Below are positions 17,591 to 31,397 of a stretch of DNA of 64,000 nucleotides, in pieces; the first letter of the stretch is position 1; each line of letters opens with the position of its first letter. The stretch covers positions 1 through 64,000 of the forward strand of contig CBDFNQ010000032.1 in NCBI GenBank assembly GCA_965250225.1, given 5' to 3'. The position numbers and the translations under genes were made by a program. This DNA is from CBDEUK01 sp965250225 (lineage in GTDB: Bacteria; Pseudomonadota; Gammaproteobacteria; Eutrophobiales; Eutrophobiaceae). A model generated the notes under the pieces. It saw only the letters and a program-made list of their open reading frames with translations. It ran no database searches and was not told the DNA's origin.

Positions 17591-17705
17591 TATTCAGTAT
17601 ACTGGCTCCGACAGTGGCGGCACGGGTACTGTCTTGTAAATCAGATATGTTTCCGTGACTAAAGAGGGGGCTTGGCCATGGTGGTCAAGTTCCCCAACCC
17701 ATAAA

Positions 17706-17746
17706 AAAACCGGTGAGTGGCTATCAAGCTCGCCGGTTTTATTTTA
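17706..17746 (+). terminator. intrinsic terminator of the phosphatase gene
   Basis: Eleven-base stem AAACCGGTGAG / CTCGCCGGTTT (one G-U pair) with an 11-base loop followed by TTTTATTTT, 115 bp after the phosphatase stop. Confidence 0.85.
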
Positions 17747-17810
17747 ATTCAAGACTGACCCTAATCCTGTTAAATTGCATCCCAAAGTGATCCACTAACC
17801 ACTAATAATT

Positions 17811-18012
17811 GCACTGAAAATTGACCCACGTGTGATCCTGACCTGTTGAATAAACAACAAGGGAATAGAGGAGTGATAGACGTGGCATTATTTAAGTGCA
17901 ATTCGACGATTGGCATTATCGTGATGAGAACGCTATTCGAGAGATAGCCAGAAGGACCGGGCTTTCTCGTCATACCGTTCGTAAGTATCTGGCCAGTGGT
18001 GCTGTAGGGTGA
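17811..18012 (+). mobile_element. IS21-family remnant (left end and istA 5' fragment)
   Basis: The 17811-17830 region (GCACTGAAAATTGACCCACG) resembles the end repeats of IS21-type elements. It is followed by a short frame from GTG 17896 to TGA 18012 reading DWHYRDENAIREIARRTGL and SRHTVRKYLASG, the N-terminal helix-turn-helix of the IS21 transposase IstA. The rest of istA and all of istB are absent. The 17591-17810 stretch holds only the phosphatase terminator. This is a dead remnant joined directly to the next transposase fragment. Confidence 0.7.
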
Positions 18013-18030
18013 AGGTGTTGTAGGCTAAAG

Positions 18031-18658
18031 CCCCGTTTGTTCATTGCCGATCAACCCACATTTGGTCAAGCGTGGACATAATCGTGCTCCGATTGTTGCC
18101 CGCAAGGTTGATTATCAATATTTTGTTGAGTGTCTGGCTTCGGCCTGCCAGGAATACCGTGTTGCGCTTCACGCATGGGTGCTGATGACCAATCACATTC
18201 ATCTTCTGGCAAGTCCTGGATCTGAAGACAGTTTACCTAAAATGATGCAGTACGTAGGTGGGCATTATGCACGATATTTTAATAAGTGTTATCGACGGAG
18301 TGGTTCACCCTGGGAGGGACGTTATAAAATTTCCTTAATTGATTCAGATGATTATCTGTTGAAATGTTACCGTTACATTGAATTGAATCCGGTGCGCGCT
18401 AGCATGGTTGAACAACTGGGAGAATATCCATGGTCGAGTTATTGTGAGAATTCGGGTGTTGGCTTGATCGGTGTCAGACTGAAGTTAGACACCAATCAAG
18501 GTCTTTTAACTTCACATCCGGTTTATTTGGCCTTGTCAAAAGAACAGGGTAAACGCTATGAATGCTATCGATCTTTTATTTCAGGAAGCACTGGACAGGA
18601 AAACACTTGTTCAAATAAGCCGGGGAATAGAGAAGAGCCAGGCGGTTGGGAACCCTGA
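18031..18658 (+). pseudogene. REP-associated tyrosine transposase, 5'-disrupted
   Basis: Most of a Y1-type transposase. The body is intact: RGHNRAPI, ALHAWVLMTNHIHLLASP with the HUH pair HIH, GGHYARYFNKCYRRSGSPWEGRYK, and YRYIELNPVRASMVEQ. The N-terminal residues PRLFIADQP are readable at 18031-18057 in a different frame, and the match then jumps by one base to HLVKRGHNR. The open frame from TTG 18044 is therefore probably not the native start; a frame break and the adjoining IS21 remnant removed it. A REP-like palindrome (18470-18493) is embedded near the C-terminus, adding residues not seen in relatives. Probably inactive. Confidence 0.7.
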
Positions 18659-18732
18659 ATTTTTATTGAAGCTAGCGAGAATGCGCAGCTAGCAAATGCA
18701 CTGTCAGATACTAGTCTGTCTCCGCACAAAAT

Positions 18733-18754
18733 TGTCAGACAGAAGTCTGACACC
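18733..18754. repeat. REP-like palindrome downstream of the tyrosine transposase
   Basis: Perfect 8-bp inverted repeat TGTCAGAC / GTCTGACA around AGAA, extended to a trailing ACC shared with the copies at 13797 and 18470. Typical position for a REP next to its transposase. Confidence 0.65.
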
Positions 18755-18780
18755 AGTCACTTGTCTGAGAACGTAACTAT

Positions 18781-18910
18781 TTGTTAATTAAAGAAATTAT
18801 TAATAAATTAAAATAGTTAAAAAAATGCTCATAATCTGTGTTGACCGAGCCTAATCCATGTGTATAATGCCTCGCCTCTGTTGGGGTCACCCCCGACTCG
18901 TTCTTTAAAA
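18781..18910 (+). promoter_or_regulatory. rRNA operon promoter with AT-rich upstream element and boxA
   Basis: An A/T-rich stretch (18781-18830) resembles an UP element. The -35 is TTGACC (18841-18846), spacer 16 bp, -10 TATAAT (18863-18868), followed by the GC-rich GCCTCGCC discriminator typical of stringently controlled rrn P1 promoters. GTTCTTTAAAA at 18900-18910 fits the boxA antitermination site. The 16S gene starts about 200 bp further on; the leader to 19076 holds no gene. Confidence 0.85.
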
Positions 18911-19076
18911 ATTCGATCAAGAAATAAGTGTGGGCGCTTACGTCATTGGCTTGCAACATCCATTAGAAAATATTCGATGATGTTCAAGTTAATTAATCGA
19001 CGTAATCGTCAATTTTTTAATTTTGTACAGTGACCATCGAGCGAGATTTGTTGCCTTTAAAGCAACTAACATGATT

Positions 19077-20961
<1,885 letters not shown>

Positions 20962-21040
20962 ACTAATAGCTATTAGCTAAAAGCTATTAGGATTATTAAA
21001 ATTTTAGTGACTAGTTACCAATAACTAATCGCTATTATTT

Positions 21041-21116
21041 GGGGCCATAGCTCAGCTGGGAGAGCGCCTGCCTTGCACGCAGGAGGTCGGCGGTTCGATC
21101 CCGCCTGGCTCCACCA
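21041..21116 (+). tRNA. tRNA-Ala (TGC)
   Basis: 76-nt cloverleaf with acceptor stem GGGGCCA / TGGCTCC carrying the G3-U70 identity pair of alanine tRNA, anticodon loop CTTGCAC (TGC), GGTTCGATCC arm and encoded CCA. Confidence 0.97.
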
Positions 21117-21773
21117 ATTTTTACAACTCTTATGTTTTGAAGAGAATGTTTCGTCAAACAATTCTTATCTGAGAAATGTTTGACGAGATATTCATCTCGG
21201 TGTCAATGGTATGTGACGTCGTCGAATTCGCCATCCATGGTTTTATTCGACATAAGTCCATCCATGGACAAATGTTCTTTAACAATTCGAAAGCTGATTA
21301 TAAGAATTTGTTTTTTAAATTCTTAAAACATTCCGTAAGGCAATCTCCAACGTGTCTTGCGGAAATGAGTTATGTTCAAGTTTTTCTGAACATGCTCGGG
21401 TATATATTGCATTGCATTGTCAGCAAACCATGATCTTGATAAAAGTCCGATGATAAAAAGGGTCGGACGAGTCTGGTACTTATTTTTTGATTTTTAAAAT
21501 GTAAGGTTTTGACGAAGCTATTTTGATCGGATATGAGGCAACCGACGAGAGAAGGAGAGAGTGTACGTAAAGTACATGACCGACTGAACGAGGAAGGTAA
21601 CGAAATAGCCGGACAAAAGAGCAAGTCAAATATGAGACGACGGTTTTTTGTGAGAACGAGGCATGAACTTTTTGAATGAAGGAGCATATAAATCATATGT
21701 GACTGACTGAGAAAAGTGAATAACGAAATTATCACGGAAAAACGACTCTCAAAAAGACTGTTTGAGGTTATAT
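21117..21773 (+). other. tRNA-Ala to 23S spacer with boxA and repeats
   Basis: 657 bp, long for this position. A second boxA-like site TGTTCTTTAAC is at 21273-21283. Two more copies of the spacer repeat follow: about 21527-21626 with hairpin GTGTACGTAAAGTACAT then GACCGACTGAACGAGG, and about 21677-21745 with CATATAAATCATATGTGACTG. The last bases TTATATGGTCAAG pair with CTTGACCATATAA after 23S, the pre-23S processing stem. Short ORFs here are not convincing genes. Confidence 0.7.
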
Positions 21774-24664
<2,891 letters not shown>

Positions 24665-24733
24665 ATAACACTCAAGCAGTTTTAAGTGTTATATGTTGGT
24701 CAATGCTAATGCAATAATCAGCTTTTCGAATTC

Positions 24734-24819
24734 GATTTTCAAGTGGGTCAGACTCGATTGATCTTCTATCAATAGACATTACAGACACAGATCAATCGAG
24801 TCTGACCCCATTGAAAATC
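24734..24819. repeat. 86-bp inverted-repeat element in the 23S-5S spacer
   Basis: Arms 24734-24764 and 24789-24819 are complementary over 31 bp with a 2-base mismatch patch; the inner 20 bp are perfect (GGGTCAGACTCGATTGATCT / its complement). The loop is 24 bases. Its GTCAGACT core resembles the REP-like palindromes beside the transposase remnants. It would form a very stable hairpin in the rRNA precursor. Confidence 0.85.
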
Positions 24820-24827
24820 AACCCGTT

Positions 24828-24947
24828 TTCCTGGCGGCAATAGCGAGTGGGAACCACCTGATCCCATCCCGAACTCAGAAGTGAAACTGCTTTGCGCCGA
24901 TGATAGTGTGGGGTCTCCCCATGTAAAAGTAGGTCACCGCCAGGTTC
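24828..24947 (+). rRNA. rrf: 5S ribosomal RNA
   Basis: 120 nt with the closing stem CCTGGCGG / CCGCCAGG and conserved core CCCATCCCGAACTCAGAAGT and GGGGTCTCCCCATG. It follows 23S in the usual order. Confidence 0.96.
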
Positions 24948-24957
24948 TTAATTTACT

Positions 24958-24988
24958 AAAGCCTCTACTGTCGTAGGGGCTTTTTTTT
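24958..24988 (+). terminator. rrn operon terminator
   Basis: Stem AAGCC-CTAC / GTAG-GGCTT around TGTC with one internal unpaired base, followed by eight T. It lies 10 bp after 5S. Confidence 0.9.
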
Positions 24989-25068
24989 ATTTCAAGCGCG
25001 TACCTGTTACTAAAGATTAGAATTCTATACACATCTCAGACTACTGGTTTTAGAATAATTTCTATTTG

Positions 25069-25559
25069 CTAATGTTGTTTGTTATCAATCAAAAACTGAC
25101 GAAGAACAGAGTCGAGAGCACCTTTGCTAAATCCACTTTGATGTCCAACAAAGCAGTTTTTAAGATTCACTTCTAGAATTATTGGTCCATCTGGAGTAAG
25201 TGCTATGTCCCAGTGTGTTGAGAGGAGGTTTGGTAATGCACGTGCAGCAGTGGTTGCGAGCATTAACGCTTTTTCCCAACTTGAACTAATATTAACATCA
25301 CATTTTAGATTACCAAGAACACCACTAGAAAAATTATCAAGCATGTTTGACCCTGTGGGCATATTCCAGATAGAGCGAAATAAGGGTTGGGTCACCATCA
25401 TAGTTTAGCAAGGATATTCTCACTGTAGCTTGCCTGTTACCACAGATATCTTTTATTGTATTAGGTGGTATTAATGCTTCTTGAAATAAATAGCCATGGG
25501 ATGAAGCCGTCGCGACATGCTGCATGAACTCTTCAATTTTAATTTTTTGTCCATGTTGC
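25069..25559 (-). pseudogene. sugar-transfer-associated ATP-grasp protein, broken
   Basis: Remnant of a protein with the ATPgrasp_ST domain found in polysaccharide clusters. One frame reads SSHGYLFQEALIPP and RQATVRISLLNYDGDP and ends near 25337. The rest continues in another frame as WNMPTGSNMLDNFSSGVLG, ARALPNLLSTHWDIALTPDG and ILEVNLKN, ending at 25069. A frameshift near 25390 separates them, and the N-terminal half is absent because a stop precedes the fragment at about 25560. It lies directly downstream of xrtA on the same strand. Confidence 0.75.
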
Positions 25560-25579
25560 TAACATATTCGAGATATTGC

Positions 25580-27043
25580 TTATCCTTTCCCATATTCATT
25601 TTTTACTAATTCATAGATTTTATTAGCAGTTTCTAAGGTTAAATTCATCTCGTTTTGGCATAGAGAGTCTTCACATATGATATCAATTTGATAATAAGAA
25701 AAACTATTTTTTTGGATCAAAATTTCCGGAATTTGTAATAATTTAATAAGTGTATAGTTGTTATTAAAAACGTTTCCAACACTAAACCAATATAAGCTTA
25801 CTCTTTTCTGTCCCGTTGTCCGGTTCTCTTGAATAGCTTGCTTTAAATTAAATGATCTATCTATTTCAAATTCTTTAGTTCGAAGAGTATTCCAATTATT
25901 ATCCTCCTCAGTTTTTTCTATATATGGTACGAGTTCGTCCCCATCCTTGGCACGCCAATTGATAGATACAGAAACATAGAGGGGAAAGTTGTTATATTTC
26001 TGCTTCCATTTTTTTATTAGCTTGAAAGTATTTCCTGATGTATTTGAATTGGATGTTTCACTTAGTGGTTCAAAATCATTGTCTGATAATTCTAGATTTG
26101 CGATATTTGGTTCTTGGTAATTTGCAGGTAAAACAGACATTAAAACAGGGCCAGATAGAAGAGTTAAAATAATTAACGTCAATTTTTTGAAAGATACAGT
26201 TTCATTATTTTTAAAATAGAATAAACTGTCATTATATTTTGTTGTCAATTTTATCGATATACTAACTAGAATTAAAATCACTATTCCAAATAATAACCAT
26301 CCAAAAGTACTGTGATCATAAATTAAACTGGATTGCATTTCTGTTTTATAGGCTATTAGAACTAACAAATAGATCCGAAACCAGTTAAAAATCAAAGCCA
26401 GGATAATCGATAATAAAACGAATCCGCATGAAACGATCAGACTAACTTCAGACGTCAATAATATAAATGTAGCAAGTGCAACAGATATAATTAAATAATT
26501 TAAACCCGAACACCCACCGGATATTTCGAGTTTCCCAAATGGCAATGAGATAACACTATCTTCGACTAATGCAACCATGTCTGTGTTGGTTACAAAAAAA
26601 GAAATAGCAGCACTGCTTAAATCAACAAGGTATGGGTTTAAATAATCCCAGACAGGGATAGAAAATATTAGATAGAGTATTGACGGCGATATATATTTTG
26701 CATCGTTATATGAAAATAAAGCAAACTGTAAAACTAATAATATTAACCATAGAGATACATATTCAATAATATTGATGCCAGAGAAAATGCTTAACGAACA
26801 AATTATTGAAAGAAAAGTGAGAAAAAAACATGATATTTTAATATTATCACTACTGAATTTTATATTTCCTATACGTGAATAATAGATATATACACTTATA
26901 ATAAATATTATGATCCCATGTGAAATAGAATCATCAACGTTTTGCCAACGATAGTAGAGGTCAAAGACAGCTTTGTTAAATAGAATTAATACAACTATAT
27001 GTACGCCGACCAGAGATATGTATATATTTCTGATATTTAGCAT
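25580..27043 (-). CDS. xrtA: exosortase A fused to an EpsI domain
   Basis: Membrane transpeptidase expected to recognise and cut PEP-CTERM tails of exported proteins. 487 aa. The first part has about eight membrane spans with the exosortase catalytic triad: C178 in ISGGCSGLNYLI, R223 in NWFRIYLL and H244 in YDHSTFGWLLFG. From about 285 on is a soluble EpsI-type domain, the usual fusion in exosortase A of EPS loci. The residue two before Cys is Gly, where most XrtA proteins have Glu. ATG start with no stronger alternative. It is transcribed after the flippase gene (34-bp gap). Confidence 0.88.
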   Translation of the reverse strand: MLNIRNIYISLVGVHIVVLILFNKAVFDLYYRWQNVDDSISHGIIIFIISVYIYYSRIGNIKFSSDNIKISCFFLTFLSIICSLSIFSGINIIEYVSLWLILLVLQFALFSYNDAKYISPSILYLIFSIPVWDYLNPYLVDLSSAAISFFVTNTDMVALVEDSVISLPFGKLEISGGCSGLNYLIISVALATFILLTSEVSLIVSCGFVLLSIILALIFNWFRIYLLVLIAYKTEMQSSLIYDHSTFGWLLFGIVILILVSISIKLTTKYNDSLFYFKNNETVSFKKLTLIILTLLSGPVLMSVLPANYQEPNIANLELSDNDFEPLSETSNSNTSGNTFKLIKKWKQKYNNFPLYVSVSINWRAKDGDELVPYIEKTEEDNNWNTLRTKEFEIDRSFNLKQAIQENRTTGQKRVSLYWFSVGNVFNNNYTLIKLLQIPEILIQKNSFSYYQIDIICEDSLCQNEMNLTLETANKIYELVKNEYGKG

Positions 27044-27077
27044 TTTTATTTTTTGAGAGTAAAAGCCGATGGAATGT

Positions 27078-28568
27078 TTATCTTGATTTCATTAATTTTA
27101 TTGAACGAATGATCTCTTCGTGAAAAAATAAATATGACATAACTGAATATACAACTACACCAGTGATTATTTCTATTAATAGAAGATAGATTGTATCTAT
27201 AGAATTTAACAGCAAAAAGCGTACAAGGATTACCGATGCACTCATTACAGCAGATAAAGTCAGTGGGACAAAAAGATTCTTAATAAATGTTATTTTACTT
27301 ATACCTGTAATCATACATATAGCTCTTACGAATAAAAAAGGAACCAGTGGATAGACAACTATCCAAACCATCAGCGCTCCAACCATTCCATATATATTAA
27401 TCATAAAGTAGAATGATATTGGCATTATCATGACACTTAACAAATTTATCTTAAAGTCGATATCAGGGCGCCCTAGCGACAATATTAAAGGGTGTATAAT
27501 ATCGGCTATCGCCCTGGCTAGACCATACACACAAAGTATCGTGAGAGGAAACGCCATGGGGAGCCATTTCTCGCCAAAGACAATCGGTACTAACTCATTT
27601 GAAATGAGTGCCAAACCTAATAGTATCGGATAAAGCAACCATATTGTCGTTTTTACAATATCAAGAAATATAATATTTAATTTTTCGCTATGCTCTTTTA
27701 TGCGGCTGTAATACGATAGTAGGATGGGCCTGAATATTTCACCTAACTTACTCAAAGGCATTTCCATTAGATAGAATGCCATAGAATAATAGCCTAATAT
27801 TTCTACACCTAAAAATTTACCGATTAAAACATTATCTGATGTTGCAAAAATAACCCAAAATATATTTGCACCTGTAGCATGCATTCCAAAGCGCAATATT
27901 TTTTTTGTTACATCAATATCCAGACCAAACCTGGTGGGCAGACCTGTAAGCATACATTCCCAGACTGTAATTGTTATCGCCCTGAAATTTAAACCTATAA
28001 CAAAAGCCCAAAAACCAAAATCCAGTACAGCAAGTATATAGACTAGTATTACCTGACAAACACCTACCGTAGCATTGATTAATCCAACGGTTTTAAATTT
28101 TAATTCTCTTTTTAATTGTGCACCAGGTAGTAATGATATTCCCCAGATTGCATAGTTAATACTCAGAACCCGTATTGGAAGAACAATATCAGGATTGCCA
28201 TAAAAATCACCAACATAAGGTGCTATACAAAAACATAAAACACTAGTAAATAAACCGAGTGATACTGATAAAGTGAAAATTGTTTTTTCAATATTCGCAT
28301 CCATTTCTGTTGTTTGGATATACCAGGCTGCCATATTAAATGAAAGTATCAATGACAGATATGGCATGAGGGTTTGTACAAGAGCAAACGTACCAAAATC
28401 AGAGGGTGCCAGAACTCTCGCAGTTAATATTGTAAATACCCAACTGATCAGCTGCCAGACGACACTGGTTGAGGCTACCCATATTAGGCCATTTATTGCC
28501 TTATTGCTGTATTCGGTAATTTGAGATTGTGAAATTTCAGGGTCAGATTGAGATTTTTTTTCTGTCAT
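27078..28568 (-). CDS. Wzx-like polysaccharide flippase
   Basis: 496-residue inner-membrane protein with about 12-14 hydrophobic spans. It belongs to the MATE/MOP flippase superfamily (Polysacc_synt, WzxC-like), shown by the N-terminal KAINGLIWVASTSVVWQLISW and ARVLAPSDFGTFALVQTL and the middle SDNVLIGKFLGVEILGYYSMA. It would move lipid-linked repeat units across the inner membrane for the XrtA-locus polymer. A cytoplasmic polar N-terminus of about 25 residues precedes the first span. First gene of a minus-strand pair with xrtA. Confidence 0.88.
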   Translation of the reverse strand: MTEKKSQSDPEISQSQITEYSNKAINGLIWVASTSVVWQLISWVFTILTARVLAPSDFGTFALVQTLMPYLSLILSFNMAAWYIQTTEMDANIEKTIFTLSVSLGLFTSVLCFCIAPYVGDFYGNPDIVLPIRVLSINYAIWGISLLPGAQLKRELKFKTVGLINATVGVCQVILVYILAVLDFGFWAFVIGLNFRAITITVWECMLTGLPTRFGLDIDVTKKILRFGMHATGANIFWVIFATSDNVLIGKFLGVEILGYYSMAFYLMEMPLSKLGEIFRPILLSYYSRIKEHSEKLNIIFLDIVKTTIWLLYPILLGLALISNELVPIVFGEKWLPMAFPLTILCVYGLARAIADIIHPLILSLGRPDIDFKINLLSVMIMPISFYFMINIYGMVGALMVWIVVYPLVPFLFVRAICMITGISKITFIKNLFVPLTLSAVMSASVILVRFLLLNSIDTIYLLLIEIITGVVVYSVMSYLFFHEEIIRSIKLMKSR

Positions 28569-29063
28569 CAGAAACAGTCTTGTAGTAATTTATTGAAGTG
28601 GAGCATTTTAGTCGTTAAAAAAACTAATTTAGTTGGGTAAAAGTATGTAATGGGTATTTTTAACGAACACATCAATTATACAAATTTTAAAGCTGCGAAA
28701 CGTTATCGCAATTATTTAAGAAATACACCCTATAATTACATTTATTTTTCTTGAATATAATTCTTTAGAATATTTAATCAAAAATACTTAATGTAGTGAA
28801 ATTTTGCGTGAATCAACTCGTATTTAGCAGAAACTTATCATCGATACTCTGGAATCAAATACAATAGTACAAATTGCCAGAATTTCTCTGTTTAATTTGC
28901 GTTTAAACTAAATATGTCTTACCAGGTTAAGAGACTGGTAGATGTATAGTTGATAAATAGAATACATGAATATTGTAAGTTATTGTATTATTATAATATA
29001 TAATAATATTTTATTGATTGGAAGACAGCAAGCTTAATTCTCTAAATAAACGAAATTGATACT
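28569..29063. promoter_or_regulatory. divergent intergenic region, flippase / deacetylase
   Basis: 495 bp, very AT-rich, no credible gene. It must hold promoters for both directions, but I cannot choose among many A/T-rich -10-like sites. A TACCAG / CTGGTA inverted repeat with a 9-base loop lies at 28920-28940 and could be a regulator site. Confidence 0.4.
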
Positions 29064-29948
29064 TTGAAAACAAATAAGCTGAACTCGTATCCATGTGCAA
29101 TGACTGTCGATGTGGAAGATTATTTTCATGTTGCAGCGTTTGAAAATACGATTGATCCGGATAAGTGGTCTGAATATACAACCCGGGTCGAACAAAATAC
29201 CAACTCTTTACTTGAGCTATTCGAACGTAAGGGTTTACAGGCTACGTTTTTTATTCTGGGCTGGGTGGCAGAACGATATCCGGATCTGGTTAAGACCATA
29301 TTTCAGGCGGGCCATGAAATTGCATCACATGGTTACAGTCACCAGATCATATATAAACAAAAACCAGAAATTTTCAGGGAAGAAACCATACGTTCGAAAG
29401 CTTTACTGGAAGATATTATTCAAACCAGTGTCACAGGTTACCGTGCGGCCTCCTATTCTATTACACCAAATTCTCTTTGGGCTCTCGATATTCTTGCTGA
29501 AACAGGGTTTGAATGGGATTCAAGTATATTTCCTATCCACCATGATCGGTATGGTATTCCAGATAGCCCGACCAGTCCGTATTTTATAAAGACCAGGAAT
29601 GGTTCGTTAATTAAGGAATTACCACTTACAACTGCTAAATTTATCGGGGTTAAATTACCAGCAGCAGGGGGAGGATACTTTCGTTTATTTCCGTACTGGT
29701 TATCACGAAAATTATTGGAAAAAGCAACTAAAGATTCACCTGCTATATTTTATTTACACCCATGGGAAATTGATCCAGAACAGCCTCGTGTTGAAGGGGC
29801 GAGCTTATTATCTCGTTTTCGCCATTATAATAATTTAGAAAAGTGTATGGAGAGACTTGATAAATTAACATCAGATTTTGAGTTTACCTATGTCAGCAAT
29901 GCGCTTGATGAAAATGGTGGACCTGTCATTTCAATTCAAGATATGTAA
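29064..29948 (+). CDS. XrtA-system polysaccharide deacetylase
   Basis: 294-residue NodB-type deacetylase of the subfamily tied to exosortase A loci (with DUF3473 C-terminal part). It would remove N-acetyl groups from the polymer or its precursors. Motifs: MTVDVEDYFHVAAFE (metal Asp pair), ATFFILGWVAERYP, metal His pair in ASHGYSHQ, GYRAASYSITP, and FYLHPWEIDPEQPR near the end. No signal peptide is seen, as is usual for this group. The frame can start at TTG 29064 or ATG 29100 (12 codons later); neither has a strong ribosome-binding site. First gene of a plus-strand set with the next two. Confidence 0.88.
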   Translation: MKTNKLNSYPCAMTVDVEDYFHVAAFENTIDPDKWSEYTTRVEQNTNSLLELFERKGLQATFFILGWVAERYPDLVKTIFQAGHEIASHGYSHQIIYKQKPEIFREETIRSKALLEDIIQTSVTGYRAASYSITPNSLWALDILAETGFEWDSSIFPIHHDRYGIPDSPTSPYFIKTRNGSLIKELPLTTAKFIGVKLPAAGGGYFRLFPYWLSRKLLEKATKDSPAIFYLHPWEIDPEQPRVEGASLLSRFRHYNNLEKCMERLDKLTSDFEFTYVSNALDENGGPVISIQDM

Positions 29949-29950
29949 AT

Positions 29951-31357
29951 GTGATGAGTTCTTATGAAAAACTATTAAATACTCTGGATAAATCATTTAT
30001 TTCAAAATGGCAGTCAATTGAATCGAAACCCCAAAGTTTGATAGACCAATTAGATGATCTTTTATCAACTATAGATTTTATAAAAGAATTAAATGAAGAA
30101 AAAAAAATATCATCTGCAAAAATTGGAAAGCTTAAAAAGGCTGGAGATGATTTTTCATCTATTCTGGAAGAACAAAAACAAATAAAAAATAAATTAAAAG
30201 TGTTTAAATCTAAAAAATCTGAACTACAGAAATTATTAAAGGAATTTTTTGAAAGCCTGGATGAGGGAGATCAGGTGCCTGCCAGATTTATAATGACCAA
30301 CCCTGTATTACGACAAAATAACGATGATTATAGTATCAGGACAATTGAAGAACTAGATCCTCAAAAGGTCGATTCCTATCTGGAAAATCATCCGCATACA
30401 ACACCGTATCATTATTCGTGCTGGCGTAAACTGATCAAATCATTATTTCATCATGATGATATTTCTTTGGTAGCTGTTAATCAGTCGAGTGAAATAACCG
30501 GCTTGCTTCCACTCACAAGAATGAAAAGTATGCTATTTGGAGATTTTGCAGTATCAATGCCATATTTTAATTATGGTGGGCCGATTGCAAACCATTTAGA
30601 TATTGAAACATTTCTTGTAAACAGTGCTATTGATATAGCCAAAATAAATAATGTTACACATATAGAACTAAGAGAATTAAAACCAAGAGAGAAGCTTCAT
30701 TCAAAAACTGAAAAAGTTTCCATGATTCGAAAATTACCTGAAACCAATAGATTATTTTCATCTCAGATTGGCACTAAAGTACGTGCGCAAATTAATCGAA
30801 GTAATCAAGAAAAGCCTGTTATATCAATTGGCAAACTTGAATTAATTAATGATTTTTACAAAGTATTTTCAATAAATATGCGCGACCTGGGAACACCTGT
30901 TTACAGTAAAGAATTCTTTAGCCGTGTTATAAAAACATGGTATGAACATTCATTTGTTGTTGTTGTTTATATGAGCAATAAACCTGTTGCAGCAGCAATT
31001 TTATTAGGATATAGAGATGTAATGGAAATACCTTGGGCGTCAGCCTTAAAAGAAACCAACAAAATTGGGATTAATATGTTCATGTATTGGAATATTCTAA
31101 ATTTTGCTATTGATAATAATTATGAATATTTTGACTTCGGACGTTCAAGTTCTGATAGTGGAACATACAAGTTCAAAAAGCAATGGGGTGCGATTCCTCA
31201 GCAAAATTACTGGAATTACTGGTTGCCTGAAGGAGAAAGTCTACCTCAACTAAATCCGAATAATGTTAAATATAAATTTCTAATTTCAACCTGGAAACGG
31301 TTGCCTGTGACTATAACCAATTTACTTGGCCCATCGATAGTAAAAAACATCCCTTAA
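29951..31357 (+). CDS. FemAB-like acyltransferase, XrtA-associated, with coiled-coil extension
   Basis: 468 residues. The C-terminal two-thirds (about 130-440) is a GNAT/FemAB domain of the PEP-CTERM-associated type: HTTPYHYSCWRKLIKS, YFNYGGPI, LRELKPREK, KVRAQINRSNQ, NMRDLGTPVYSKEFF, and FDFGRSSSDSGTYKFKKQWGA near the end. FemAB proteins join amino acids to cell-wall or glycan amino groups; the substrate here is unknown. The first 115 residues are extra compared with usual members and form a Lys/Glu/Leu coiled coil. The start is GTG 29951 or ATG 29954, 2-5 bp after the deacetylase stop, so translation is likely coupled. Confidence 0.85.
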   Translation: MMSSYEKLLNTLDKSFISKWQSIESKPQSLIDQLDDLLSTIDFIKELNEEKKISSAKIGKLKKAGDDFSSILEEQKQIKNKLKVFKSKKSELQKLLKEFFESLDEGDQVPARFIMTNPVLRQNNDDYSIRTIEELDPQKVDSYLENHPHTTPYHYSCWRKLIKSLFHHDDISLVAVNQSSEITGLLPLTRMKSMLFGDFAVSMPYFNYGGPIANHLDIETFLVNSAIDIAKINNVTHIELRELKPREKLHSKTEKVSMIRKLPETNRLFSSQIGTKVRAQINRSNQEKPVISIGKLELINDFYKVFSINMRDLGTPVYSKEFFSRVIKTWYEHSFVVVVYMSNKPVAAAILLGYRDVMEIPWASALKETNKIGINMFMYWNILNFAIDNNYEYFDFGRSSSDSGTYKFKKQWGAIPQQNYWNYWLPEGESLPQLNPNNVKYKFLISTWKRLPVTITNLLGPSIVKNIP

Positions 31358-31397
31358 ATAATAAATCATTACATCTAAGTAGTTTTAATATCCAGAC

